Shown piece after piece: positions 55,961-64,000 of a stretch of DNA of 64,000 nucleotides (its first letter is position 1; the number at the start of each line of letters is the position of its first letter). This DNA is from Paracoccus sp. MC1862 (lineage in GTDB: Bacteria > Pseudomonadota > Alphaproteobacteria > Rhodobacterales > Rhodobacteraceae): positions 2,982,001-3,046,000 of the forward strand of contig NZ_CP067225.1 in NCBI RefSeq assembly GCF_016617715.1. The letters are read 5' to 3'. The notes under the pieces were generated by a model, which was given only the letters and a program-made list of their open reading frames with translations, did not search any database and was not told the DNA's origin. The translations under genes were made by a program, and so were the position numbers.

Positions 55961-57343
55961 TCAGCCGGGGATGACCACGAAGATGATCCACAGCAGGAAG
56001 GGCGCCACCCCTGTCACCAGTGCGCCATAGCCGAGCAACTGGCGATAGAAGACCTGACGGTCGATGCCCTGCGCGTTGGCCAGCACCAGGGCGCCGCTGG
56101 TCGAGAAGGGGCTGACGTCCACGATGGTCGAGGCGACCGCCATCCCGGCGATGAAGGCGACCGGGCTGATGCCCGTGCCCGCCTGCAGGAAAGGCACCGC
56201 CAGCGGGATCAGCGCCCCCAGCAGCGCGGTGGACGAGGCGAAGGCCGAGACGATCCCGCCGATGTAGAACAGCAGCAGCCCCGCCATCAGCGGCGAAGCC
56301 ATCGAGGCCACGCTGTTGCCGACGAAATCGATGGTGCCCATGTTTTCCAGCACCGCGACATAGGTGCCGACGCCGGTGATCAGCATGATCTCGGGCCAGG
56401 CGACCTGCGCCATCGCCCGCTTCTGCAGGTTGGGCTGGCACAGCGCGATGACAAGGCCGATGGTCAGCGACACGAAGCCGATGTCGAGCTTGAAGGCCAG
56501 CACCATCAGCGCCAGCGCCGCCAGCCCCACGACCGTGATGATCTGGATCGGGCTGCCGTCGGGCATCTCGCCCTTGGGCGCGTCGGTTGTCAGCCGGTTG
56601 GGGTCGCCCCCGGCCTCGGCGCCGATGCGGGGGGTAAGGGCCTGCGCCTCGCTGTCGCCGAAGATCTGCGGGCCGGTGGCCGGTCGGGCGATTTCGAGAT
56701 GCGGGACGGTGACGGTATGGCCCAGGTCCACGCGCGCCTTCATCAGCTCGCGCCCGCCAAGGACGAGGAACAGGATCACCACGCAGACGAGGTTGCAGAA
56801 GAAGCTGGCGGCGAAGGTCACGCCGGGGCTGAGCGGCAGGCCCGAGCGTTCCACCACGCCGTTGGTGATGCTGCCGAAGATCCCGATGGGCGAGAAGGCC
56901 CCGGCCGAGGCCCCCATCGCCACCATCATCCCCATCATCAGGGGCGAGATCTTGTAGCGGAAGGCGAAGCTCAGCGCGATCGGCGCCACGATGGCCACGG
57001 CCCCCGGCGTCACCGCGCCGATGGCGGTGAGCACCGCCGAGATCGAGAACATGATCCAGGGGATCAGCGCGAGCCGCCCCTTGACCGCGCGGACGGCCGA
57101 CCGGACCAGCCAGTCGATGGTGCCGTTGTTCTGCGCCAGCGCGAACAGCCAGGTGATCCCCGCAAGTGTGAGGAACAGGCCGCTGGGGAATTCTCCGATG
57201 ATCTCCTTTGTGGTGTCGCCCGCAAGCAGCGTTCCGACAAGGAACGCGCCCACGAAGGCGAGAACGCCGATATTGATCGGCAATGCGGTTGCAATGACGA
57301 ACATCGCAACCAGCGCGCAGATGGCAATGAGATGATGTGTCAC
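55961..57343 (-). CDS. MatC-like dicarboxylate/carboxylate permease (SLC13-like)
   Basis: 460-residue membrane protein with about 11-12 spans in two repeated halves joined by a hydrophilic loop (about residues 205-275). The N-terminus, THHLIAICALVAMFVIATAL and PINIGVLAFVGAFLVGT, is of the MatC_N type of dicarboxylate carriers, and AVTPGAVAIVAPIALSF resembles a substrate-site hairpin. It probably imports the organic acid used by the neighbouring dehydrogenase. The GTG at 57343 has GGGAGG upstream and is preferred to an in-frame ATG at 57382. It is transcribed toward the aminotransferase. Confidence 0.78.
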   Translation of the reverse strand: MTHHLIAICALVAMFVIATALPINIGVLAFVGAFLVGTLLAGDTTKEIIGEFPSGLFLTLAGITWLFALAQNNGTIDWLVRSAVRAVKGRLALIPWIMFSISAVLTAIGAVTPGAVAIVAPIALSFAFRYKISPLMMGMMVAMGASAGAFSPIGIFGSITNGVVERSGLPLSPGVTFAASFFCNLVCVVILFLVLGGRELMKARVDLGHTVTVPHLEIARPATGPQIFGDSEAQALTPRIGAEAGGDPNRLTTDAPKGEMPDGSPIQIITVVGLAALALMVLAFKLDIGFVSLTIGLVIALCQPNLQKRAMAQVAWPEIMLITGVGTYVAVLENMGTIDFVGNSVASMASPLMAGLLLFYIGGIVSAFASSTALLGALIPLAVPFLQAGTGISPVAFIAGMAVASTIVDVSPFSTSGALVLANAQGIDRQVFYRQLLGYGALVTGVAPFLLWIIFVVIPG

Positions 57344-57413
57344 GCGCGGCCTCCCTTCCTCGCATGGTATGTCCGGCGCCATGGATGCCGCCGTTGTGAA
57401 AAATTATGAATTA

Positions 57414-57423
57414 TGAATTCGAT
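57414..57423. promoter_or_regulatory. TGAATTCGAT motif upstream of the permease
   Basis: TGAATTCGAT lies 71 bp upstream of the permease GTG and is preceded by a direct partial repeat TATGAATTATGAATT. It is the most divergent member of the TGAATnCRAT set. Confidence 0.4.
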
Positions 57424-57672
57424 CTCGACAAGGGATGTCATGCATCAGGGCTGGTCCATGTGGCAGATGCCTGGTCCCGTGCTGGCAGGCGGACCACGGG
57501 CTGCGGTCAGGTGCAGGGGCGAGGGCTGTTTCAGGAAGGATTGATGGGCCGATCTTCCGCACCGCTGCCCTTGCAGGCTGTTGGCACGCCGGGCAGGATG
57601 ACATGTGCCGGCCCCGATCCCGCTGCGCACGGCCCGTCGCCGCCGGGGCCAAGGCCGATGACGCCGGGACGC

Positions 57673-57704
57673 CGCCGGTGATCATCCGGGATGGATCACC
57701 GGCG
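57673..57704. repeat. perfect 11-bp inverted repeat upstream of psd
   Basis: CGCCGGTGATC and GATCACCGGCG are separated by 10 bp, 50 bp upstream of the psd start. It could be an operator or an mRNA hairpin in the psd leader; no U-tract follows, so a terminator is less likely. Confidence 0.5.
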
Positions 57705-57753
57705 CCCCTGTGCTTTATGACGCGCAGGGCAGACAGGACAGGGAAGCTTCTCA

Positions 57754-58434
57754 ATGCGGATGCGCGACACGATCATCAAGCCGATGCACCCCGAGGGCAG
57801 GCGCTTCGTCGCGATCTTCGCCGCCGTCACCATCCTGCTGTTCCTGCTGTGGGAGCCGCTCGGCTGGATCGGCACCGGGCTGACGGTCTGGTGCTATTAC
57901 TTCTTCCGCGACCCCGAGCGGGTGACGCCCGCCCGTCCCGGACTGGTGGTCAGCCCGGCCGACGGGATCGTTTCCCTGATCGAGCCTGCGGTCCCGCCGG
58001 CCGAGCTGGGAATGGCCGACACCCCCCTGACCCGTGTTAGCGTCTTCATGAGTGTCTTCAATGGCCACATCAACCGCAGCCCCGTCGCGGGCGAGGTCAC
58101 GGCGATCTCGTATCGCCCCGGCAAGTTCTTCAACGCCTCGCTGGACAAGGCGAGCGCCGATAACGAACGAAACAGCCTGCGCATCCGCATGGCGGACGGG
58201 CGCGACCTTGCGGTGGTGCAGATCGCCGGGCTGGTCGCGCGGCGCATCCTGTGCTTCGTCCGGCCCGGCGACCGGCTTGCAACAGGGGAACGCTTCGGCC
58301 TGATCCGCTTCGGCTCGCGGCTGGATGTCTACCTGCCGCCGGGGGTCGCGCCTCTGGTCGGCATCGGCCAGACCATGGTGGGCGGGGAAACCATCCTTGC
58401 CGACCTGAACGCGATCGTTCCGGTGCAGACATGA
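57754..58434 (+). CDS. psd: phosphatidylserine decarboxylase proenzyme
   Basis: 226-residue short-form Psd that makes phosphatidylethanolamine at the inner membrane. [14 protein letters not shown] and [20 protein letters not shown] are family motifs. The self-cleavage site is the Gly-Ser in [15 protein letters not shown], giving a pyruvoyl group on the alpha chain. An N-terminal hydrophobic segment ([13 protein letters not shown]) anchors it. ATG 57754 has GGGAAG 7 bp upstream. Its stop overlaps pssA (ATGA), the next step back in the pathway. Confidence 0.9.
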   Translation: MRMRDTIIKPMHPEGRRFVAIFAAVTILLFLLWEPLGWIGTGLTVWCYYFFRDPERVTPARPGLVVSPADGIVSLIEPAVPPAELGMADTPLTRVSVFMSVFNGHINRSPVAGEVTAISYRPGKFFNASLDKASADNERNSLRIRMADGRDLAVVQIAGLVARRILCFVRPGDRLATGERFGLIRFGSRLDVYLPPGVAPLVGIGQTMVGGETILADLNAIVPVQT

Positions 58435-59168
58435 TCCAGCCCGCCCCCCAGGCCGAGTTCTCGCTGTTCCAGCTTCTGCCGAACGTCCTGACCATTCTTG
58501 CGATCTGCGCCGGGCTGACGGCGATCCGCTTCAGCGTGCAGGGGGATTACGTCGTGTCCGTGCTGCTGATCATCGGCGCGGGCATCATCGACGGGATCGA
58601 CGGGCGGCTGGCGCGGCTCTTGGGCAGTTCCAGCAAGATGGGAGCGGAGCTGGATTCGCTTGCCGACTTCCTGAACTTCGGCGTGGCCGCGCCCCTGACG
58701 CTGTATTTCTGGGCCTTGCAGGACATGCGCGGGCTTGGCTGGATCGCGGTCCTGGTCTTCGCGGTCTGCTGCGTGATCCGGCTGGCGCGGTTCAACGTCT
58801 CGGCCAAGGCGGATGCGCCCGGCGACAGCGCCTATTTCCAGGGCGTGCCCTCGCCCGCGGGGGCGCTGCTGGTCATGCTGCCGATGTATCTGTCCTTTGC
58901 GATTGCCGACCGGGCGGTGCTGCCGGACGTGGTGATCTGCCTTCACATGATCCTCGTGGGGCTGCTGATGATCAGCCGGCTGCCGACATGGTCCTTCAAG
59001 ACCACGAAGATCTCGCGCGAGAACGTCAAGTTCTTCCTTGTCGGCGTCGTGGTCTTCGGCGCGGCCCTGTTCAGCTTTGCCTGGGCGACGCTGATCGTGC
59101 TTTGCCTGGGCTATGTCGCCATGGTGATCTGGGCGTGGATCGACCGGCGACGCCCCCGAAGCGGATAG
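58431..59168 (+). CDS. pssA: CDP-diacylglycerol-serine O-phosphatidyltransferase
   Basis: 245-residue membrane enzyme that makes phosphatidylserine. The CDP-alcohol phosphotransferase motif is complete: [20 protein letters not shown] followed by LDSLAD, which fits DGx2ARx8Gx3Dx3D. About seven spans are predicted, with [20 protein letters not shown] at the start. The gene overlaps psd by four bases, so both steps to phosphatidylethanolamine are co-translated, and pmtA follows 9 bp later. Confidence 0.92.
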   Translation: MIQPAPQAEFSLFQLLPNVLTILAICAGLTAIRFSVQGDYVVSVLLIIGAGIIDGIDGRLARLLGSSSKMGAELDSLADFLNFGVAAPLTLYFWALQDMRGLGWIAVLVFAVCCVIRLARFNVSAKADAPGDSAYFQGVPSPAGALLVMLPMYLSFAIADRAVLPDVVICLHMILVGLLMISRLPTWSFKTTKISRENVKFFLVGVVVFGAALFSFAWATLIVLCLGYVAMVIWAWIDRRRPRSG

Positions 59169-59177
59169 GAGGTCTCC

Positions 59178-59804
59178 ATGGATATCGAAGCGGTCCGATC
59201 CTCTTATTCGCGCTGGGCGCCGATCTACGACCGCACCTTCGGGGCGATCACCGGAAGCGGCCGGCGGCGGGCCGTGGACTACATGAACAGCCGTCCGGGA
59301 TCGGTCCTTGAGGTCGGGGTGGGCACCGGCCTGTCGCTCGACATTTACGGGCCGGATATGCAGGTCACCGGCATCGATTTCAGCCGCGAGATGCTGCAGA
59401 AGGCCATCGCCAAGACCGAGCGGCTGCAACTGGACCATGTCCGCGAGTTGCGGCAGATGGATGCGCGCAGTCTCGACTTTCCCGATGACAGCTTCGACAT
59501 GGTCGCGGCGATGCACGTCCTTTCGGTTGTCCCCGAGCCCGAGCGGGTGATGGCCGAAATCGCGCGGGTCTGCAGGCCCGGCGGAAAGGTCGTCATCACC
59601 AATCATTTCGCGCGGGAAAAGGGCGGGCTTGCCGCGCTGGAACGCGTCTTGGCCCCGCTGGCCGACAGGATCGGCTGGCATTCCGACTTCCGCATCGAGA
59701 CCGTCCTGCAAGAAGACTCGCTTGCCCTCGAACAGCGCAAGGCCCTGCCGCCGCTGGGCCTGATGACCTTTCTGGTGCTGGGCAAGCGCGGCAGCCATAC
59801 CTGA
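59178..59804 (+). CDS. pmtA: phosphatidylethanolamine N-methyltransferase PmtA
   Basis: 208-residue SAM-dependent enzyme that methylates phosphatidylethanolamine stepwise to phosphatidylcholine. Motif I: VLEVGVGTGLSLDIYGPDM; motif II-like VTGIDFSREMLQKA; motif region ARSLDFPDDSFDMVAAMHVL; and RVCRPGGKVVITNHF. Size and sequence type match the Rhodobacter-type PmtA rather than the larger rhizobial form. The ribosome site GGAGG lies 6 bp before ATG. The order psd-pssA-pmtA forms a complete route from CDP-diacylglycerol to phosphatidylcholine. Confidence 0.88.
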   Translation: MDIEAVRSSYSRWAPIYDRTFGAITGSGRRRAVDYMNSRPGSVLEVGVGTGLSLDIYGPDMQVTGIDFSREMLQKAIAKTERLQLDHVRELRQMDARSLDFPDDSFDMVAAMHVLSVVPEPERVMAEIARVCRPGGKVVITNHFAREKGGLAALERVLAPLADRIGWHSDFRIETVLQEDSLALEQRKALPPLGLMTFLVLGKRGSHT

Positions 59805-59856
59805 TCCGATGCCGCGGTCCCGCCGGTTCCGGCCCGGCCGCTACGGACTCCGCCGA

Positions 59857-60213
59857 TCAGTCCGTCAGAGCTTGCGCCGACACCGCGCAGTGAACGGCAG
59901 GGGTGGCCGCGGGCGCGGGGTGGCAGTTCTCGGTGGCGCCCAGCGGCTCGATCACGGCGCCGCTTGCGGGCAGCGTCACACGCCAAGGGTGAACATGCGG
60001 TCCCTGTGCCTCGCCATGGGCATAGGCGGTGAAGCTCAGGTCGGTCTCGGCGCAGCGGGTCGCGATGACCTTTACCCCGGCGCCTTCCAGCACGCCGCGC
60101 ACGGTCTCGGCGCGGGCCGCGCAGGCGGCGGTGTCCTCGGGCGAGGACAGGGCCAGATGCGTGGCCCCGCCTCCGGGCGCCAGCGTCAGCACGACAAGAA
60201 CGGGTTTCAGCAT
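59857..60213 (-). CDS. small exported protein of unknown function
   Basis: 118 residues starting MLKPVLVVLTLAPGGGATHL. The first 20 residues are hydrophobic, but a standard signal cleavage site is not obvious. The rest has four Cys residues (AACAAR, ATRCAET, ATENCHPA, AVHCAVS) that could pair into disulfides, and a HGEAQGPHVHPW stretch. No family is recognised. It is convergent with pmtA. Confidence 0.5.
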   Translation of the reverse strand: MLKPVLVVLTLAPGGGATHLALSSPEDTAACAARAETVRGVLEGAGVKVIATRCAETDLSFTAYAHGEAQGPHVHPWRVTLPASGAVIEPLGATENCHPAPAATPAVHCAVSAQALTD

Positions 60214-60362
60214 GGCGCAGTCCTTTGCGGCAAGGGGTCGGGTCGGTCCCGGTCTTGCGGGGGATCGTAGCGGCCGGGGCCGGGCTTCGCCATCCCCGCG
60301 TCAGCCGGAGGACGCGGGCAGCGACCCTTCCCTTTTGCGCGAATCTGCCGCACACAACGGCC

Positions 60363-61808
60363 ATGTCGCGTGACCCGGACAACAACCAGACGTTGATAGC
60401 CGCCACCAACGGCCCGGTGGTCGAGGCCGACTCCACCGGCTTGGTGCTGCGGCTGTCTGACCGGGTGATCCGGGACATCGCCCGCCGCCTTCCGCGACCC
60501 CCCTTCGGCACTCCTGCCGTGCCTGCCGGCGAACCCGCGGCTCTCGTCCCGGCCGAGCGGCTGGATGCAGGGTTGCTGGGCGACATCGATGCTTGGGACT
60601 TGCAGCGCGAAGGCGACTGGCTGCGCTTTGTCGCGCATCGTCCGGGGGCGGAAGGGGCACGGCGCTATCGCCGCCATGTCGCGGGCGGCGGCGTGATCGC
60701 CGAAACGCCCGGCCCGGTCCTGGGGCTTCTGTCGCTGGGCGCGGGACGACGGCTGACCACCTTTGCGGGCGCACCCTGCTTTCCCCATCACGTCATGGCC
60801 TGTGCCCCCCCCGACGAGGGCGAGCCGGATCTGCCCGTGACCGGCTGGCGCAACCGGGGCGCGGACACCATGCTCGCCGATGCGCTGCTGTCGTTGCGGC
60901 ACGAGGCCTATCGCGCGCTGCCGCTGATCGTCGCCATGCCCATGCCCCTGCCGCTTGGACCCTTGCCCTCGGCCGCAGGTCCCGCAATGGCGGGGTTGGA
61001 CGACCAGTTGCGGCGGCTGGAGGAACTGGCGGGCTCGCTTGGAAAACCCGCGCGGCTTGCCTGCATCGGCATCGAGATCGGCCACGATCAGGCTCCCGTC
61101 ACCGCCGCGCGGTTCCATGCCGATGCGCTGGCCTTCATGGATCTGATCGCGGCGCGGCTGGCGCCCGATCTCGGCACGCCGCGCTTTCTGATGGTCGCGG
61201 ATGCGGGACCATGGTGGGCGAATGACGCTGATGCGAACCGCGCGGCGATCGAGGGACAGCATCTGCTGGCGCTGCGCCCCGGCCTGCATGATCTCACGGT
61301 GGTCGCGCCATCCTACATGTTTGCGCAGGACGACCTCGGCCAGCCGACCGAGGCGGCCCTGCTGGACCGCGCCCGGATCGAGGCCGAGGCGCTGGAGACC
61401 CTGCTGCGGCGGAAACCCTGGACCTGCCCGATACTGTGCCTTGCCGAGCGGGACGACCGCAGGCTCCGCGCCGTCTTCAAGGCCGACGGGCCGCTGGCGA
61501 TCGATGCCTCCGACCCCTTCGGAGCCGGTCCGGCGGCGGGCTTTGCGCTGGCCGGGACCGCGGCGGGCATCTCGGGCGTCGAGATTGCCCCCGACGATCC
61601 GCAGAGCGTTCTCATCCATCTGGACGGCCCGCTGGAACCGCTTGCCGGTGCCCAGCCGCGGCTGGACTACGCCGTCGGCGGCCCTGCGCGCGGCCGGGGC
61701 GCGGCGCACCCTCCGGCCTGCGGGGCGTTGCGGGACCAATGGTCGCTGAACCGCGATGGCGGAACACTGCGGCGCTGGGCCTTGCCCGGCAGTCTCGTGA
61801 TCCGGTGA
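60363..61808 (+). CDS. unrecognised 481-residue protein upstream of the sulfatase unit
   Basis: ATG 60363 opens MSRDPDNNQTLIAATNGPVV. No signal peptide. The central part (RLACIGIEIGHDQAPVTAAR..., FLMVADAGPWWANDADANRA) is reminiscent of SGNH-like or carbohydrate-esterase folds found in surface-polysaccharide and prophage-tail genes, but no catalytic motif is clear. The stop overlaps the next gene in GTGA form, so it probably works with the LamG-like protein and the sulfatase. Confidence 0.55.
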   Translation: MSRDPDNNQTLIAATNGPVVEADSTGLVLRLSDRVIRDIARRLPRPPFGTPAVPAGEPAALVPAERLDAGLLGDIDAWDLQREGDWLRFVAHRPGAEGARRYRRHVAGGGVIAETPGPVLGLLSLGAGRRLTTFAGAPCFPHHVMACAPPDEGEPDLPVTGWRNRGADTMLADALLSLRHEAYRALPLIVAMPMPLPLGPLPSAAGPAMAGLDDQLRRLEELAGSLGKPARLACIGIEIGHDQAPVTAARFHADALAFMDLIAARLAPDLGTPRFLMVADAGPWWANDADANRAAIEGQHLLALRPGLHDLTVVAPSYMFAQDDLGQPTEAALLDRARIEAEALETLLRRKPWTCPILCLAERDDRRLRAVFKADGPLAIDASDPFGAGPAAGFALAGTAAGISGVEIAPDDPQSVLIHLDGPLEPLAGAQPRLDYAVGGPARGRGAAHPPACGALRDQWSLNRDGGTLRRWALPGSLVIR

Positions 61809-62518
61809 CGCCGATGCTGACGCTTCCCTTTGCCGTGCCCGAAGCTGCCCTGACCAATCGCGAGTCCGCCCGCCTGTCCAGGCTGACGCACGAGGCCGGG
61901 GGGGTATGGCTGCGCGGCGCCGATGGCCGGGCGGACCGATGGCCTGCAACGGATGGTGGAACAACCGCGGCGCCGGTTGCCGATCCCCCCGCCTTCGCGC
62001 TGCACGCCGGCCGCATGGCGCTGAACCTGACGGCGGGAGAGAACGGCGGCCTGCACCTGCCTGATGCCGTCCCCGACCCGGCGTGCTGGTCGGCGGCGAT
62101 CCTGTGGACCAGCGACAGCCCCGCGCAGGCGCTGCTGGCCATGCGGCCCGAACGCGGCGGCAATCCGGTCCATCTTTCCGAGACCGAGGAAGGGCTGGTC
62201 TTCCGCGACGACGACGGCACCGCCTTGGCCAGCCTGCCGCATCGGGGCAGGGGCTGGCGGCTGACGCTGCTTTCCTGCGTTGATGGCACACTGCGGCTTT
62301 CGCAGGATGGGCAGACCGCCCGCGCAGAGGGGCTCGTGGTTCCCGAAGGCCCGGCGCATCTGCTGATCGGCTGCCGCAGCGCCCGGCGCGGGATGCGCCG
62401 GACGCTGGGCGCGGGCCGCATTGCCGAGGTCTGGCTCTGGCCCGGCCTCGACATCCTGTCCGATGCCGGCGCCGACCTGCGCCATGCGCTGGACGACCTT
62501 CTGCTGTGGGAGAGTTGA
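61805..62518 (+). CDS. LamG/concanavalin-like beta-sandwich protein (weak)
   Basis: 237 residues from the coupled GTG 61805 (234 if ATG 61814 is used). Alternating short hydrophobic strands, such as MALNLTAGENGGLHLPDAVP, WSAAILWTSDSPAQALLAMR, GWRLTLLSCVDGTLRLSQDG and AHLLIGCRSARRGMRRTLGA, and the ending AGRIAEVWLWPGLDIL resemble LamG/pentraxin jelly-roll folds. No enzyme motif is seen. It is tightly sandwiched between the 481-residue protein and the sulfatase (2-bp gap). Confidence 0.5.
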   Translation: MTPMLTLPFAVPEAALTNRESARLSRLTHEAGGVWLRGADGRADRWPATDGGTTAAPVADPPAFALHAGRMALNLTAGENGGLHLPDAVPDPACWSAAILWTSDSPAQALLAMRPERGGNPVHLSETEEGLVFRDDDGTALASLPHRGRGWRLTLLSCVDGTLRLSQDGQTARAEGLVVPEGPAHLLIGCRSARRGMRRTLGAGRIAEVWLWPGLDILSDAGADLRHALDDLLLWES

Positions 62519-62520
62519 GC

Positions 62521-64000
62521 ATGGCCTTTACCCGCGACAGCATCGAGGGCGACAACATTTGCCTGATCTGGGTGGATGACATGATCGACGTCTTCACCTG
62601 GCGCGACGCCTTCGGCGTCACCATCCGAACCCCCAACATCGACCGGCTGCTGAACGCGGGGGTGCACTTTTCCAACACCTATGCCTCGGTGCCGCTGTGT
62701 GCGCCCTGCCGGGCCGAGGTGGCGACGGGGATCTCGCCTTATCGCTCGGGGCTGGTGGACCTGAACCGCGTCTGGCGCGACGTGATGCCGCCCGAACGCG
62801 CCTGGGCCTATGACCTGCGGCGCGCGGGCTTCTACAATTTCACCACCGGCAAGACCGACGCCCATTACAAGCCGATGCCCGAGGACTACCGGCGCATCCT
62901 GTTCCACGAGGACCCCGAAGCCAGCGACAAGGGGGGGCGGCGCAACGTCAAGGACTATCTGGGCGGCAAGGGGCCGGGCGTCTCGGGGGTGAACCACCCG
63001 GATGACGACGGCTCTCAGGACGACCGCTTCTACGACTACTGGGTCGCGCAGAACGCCATCGACCATCTGCAGCGCGCGGACCCAGGCCGCCGCCACCTGA
63101 TCCAGCTTGGCTTCAAGCACCCGCATTTCAACCTGGAATGCCCGGACCGCTTCTACCAGATGTATGACCCGGCCGAGATCACCTGGCCCGCGGTCGCCGC
63201 GCCCGAGGATTTCCACGGCCCCCAGCCCGGCATGGCGGTCTATGAACTGGCTTATATCGTCAACGGAAGCTGGACCCCGGAAAAGGCGGGGGACGAGGGC
63301 TGGCGGCAGGTCGTGCGCGCCTATTTCGCCGCCTGCAGCCATGTGGACCACGAGATCGGCCGGTTCCTCGACGCGCTGGCGGCCTCGGCCCTGGGCGACC
63401 GGACGACGGTGGTTTTCCTGTCGGACAACGGCTTCAACCTCGGCAACCACGACAGCTTCCACAAGATGAGCCAGTGGGACAGTGCCGCCCATGTTCCCTT
63501 GGGCATCTGGAGCCCGCGGATGGAGGCTGGCCGGGTGGTCGATCTGCCGATCTCGCTGCACAACCTGCCGATGACGATCATGGACCTTGCGGGCCTGCCG
63601 TGCCGGCCCGACTGGCCCTCGGGGCAGAGCCTGCTGCCGCTGATCGACGACAGCTTCGGCAGCTTCGACGAGACGAAATCCCCCGTGACCTCGGTCTTCG
63701 GCACCCTGTCGGTGCGCCCCACCGCGCCCGACCTGCGCCATCTGCGGTATTTCCGCTATCCCAACGGCGAGGAACAAGTCTACGACCTGATCGCCGACCC
63801 CGGCGAGACCACGAACCTCGCCGGAACCGCGCCCATGGACCGGCTGCGGGACGAACTGGTGCGGAACGCGGCCGATCTTGGCATCGACCTTTCGGGGGCA
63901 GAGAACCCGGCCTATGGCATCAACGCGATGATGGCCGTGGATGGCTCGGTCGTGCTGGCGGGGGGCGCGGGGGACACCCATTACTGGGCCTATGGCGCCG
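62521..64000 (+). CDS. sulfatase family protein (runs off window)
   Basis: 493 residues visible. The sulfatase signature is at residues 60-70, CAPCRAEVATG: a formylglycine-type C-x-P-x-R with Cys at the fourth position rather than the common Ser. Metal-site elements are ICLIWVDDM at the N-terminus and VVFLSDNGFNLGNHDSFHK (Asp-Asn-Gly...His) near residue 300. No N-terminal signal peptide is evident. The last residues (VDGSVVLAGGAGDTHYW) resemble the start of RTX-like Gly/Asp repeats, hinting at type I secretion. It would remove sulfate or phosphate esters from an unknown polymer. Confidence 0.8.
   Translation, partial: MAFTRDSIEGDNICLIWVDDMIDVFTWRDAFGVTIRTPNIDRLLNAGVHFSNTYASVPLCAPCRAEVATGISPYRSGLVDLNRVWRDVMPPERAWAYDLRRAGFYNFTTGKTDAHYKPMPEDYRRILFHEDPEASDKGGRRNVKDYLGGKGPGVSGVNHPDDDGSQDDRFYDYWVAQNAIDHLQRADPGRRHLIQLGFKHPHFNLECPDRFYQMYDPAEITWPAVAAPEDFHGPQPGMAVYELAYIVNGSWTPEKAGDEGWRQVVRAYFAACSHVDHEIGRFLDALAASALGDRTTVVFLSDNGFNLGNHDSFHKMSQWDSAAHVPLGIWSPRMEAGRVVDLPISLHNLPMTIMDLAGLPCRPDWPSGQSLLPLIDDSFGSFDETKSPVTSVFGTLSVRPTAPDLRHLRYFRYPNGEEQVYDLIADPGETTNLAGTAPMDRLRDELVRNAADLGIDLSGAENPAYGINAMMAVDGSVVLAGGAGDTHYWAYGA

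Larger units (their letters stand above)
57344..57753. other. 410-bp intergenic region between the permease and psd
   Basis: No gene is supported. It holds the permease promoter side with the AT-rich motif TATGAATTATGAATTCGATC and, near psd, an inverted repeat at 57673-57704. Confidence 0.5.

Overview
The window is about 64 kb of high-GC DNA with dense alphaproteobacterial gene content. The gene set suggests a member of the Rhodobacterales, probably Paracoccus or a close relative. Supporting signs are the psd-pssA-pmtA phosphatidylcholine cluster, a glyQ/DUF6446-type/glyS run, a UmF1-type MFS-mepA pair, a kynureninase, a MatC-type permease next to a class V aminotransferase and GlcG, and recurring double-hairpin intergenic elements ending in GGATATTT. 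The genus is inference.

Layout. 1-29.2 kb is an intact, housekeeping-like chromosome. It carries FtsK (N-terminal part), an aminotransferase and an amidase; a UbiH-family hydroxylase and LolA; a lytic-transglycosylase-like lipoprotein; a thiolase; a queuosine-precursor transporter; an MFS permease, MepA and a phytase-like esterase; YggT and RecQ; an RND efflux pump with two adaptors; kynureninase; GlyQ and GlyS; a peptidoglycan-binding protein; TrkH; and tRNA-Gly(UCC).

29.2-49.6 kb is an accessory, decaying stretch that starts just behind the tRNA. It holds remnants of IS5, IS481 and IS3 elements and a HEPN-domain gene fragment. It also holds an intact Mo-oxidoreductase fused to a cytochrome c motif. 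Interrupted genes here are an SLC13 permease, a very large hybrid sensor kinase, a DUF486 transporter, a Bcr/CflA efflux protein and an RpfC-like kinase fragment. At its right side is the most unusual locus: a peptide-export ABC transporter lacking its peptidase domain, two small intact double-glycine-leader precursor peptides with related C-terminal cores, and a broken radical SAM maturase. This looks like a decaying RiPP (ribosomally made, modified peptide) cluster.

49.6-57.4 kb is an intact catabolic block: an FAD/Fe-S 2-hydroxyacid dehydrogenase, two GntR/FCD regulators, GlcG, a class V aminotransferase and a MatC-like permease. A shared TGAATnCRAT motif lies in front of the transcription units. 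The genes fit uptake and oxidation of a 2-hydroxy acid such as glycolate, followed by transamination of the oxo acid; the substrate is not proven.

57.7-64 kb holds psd-pssA-pmtA (phosphatidylethanolamine and phosphatidylcholine synthesis), a small secreted protein, and a three-gene unit of two unrecognised proteins and a sulfatase that runs off the window.
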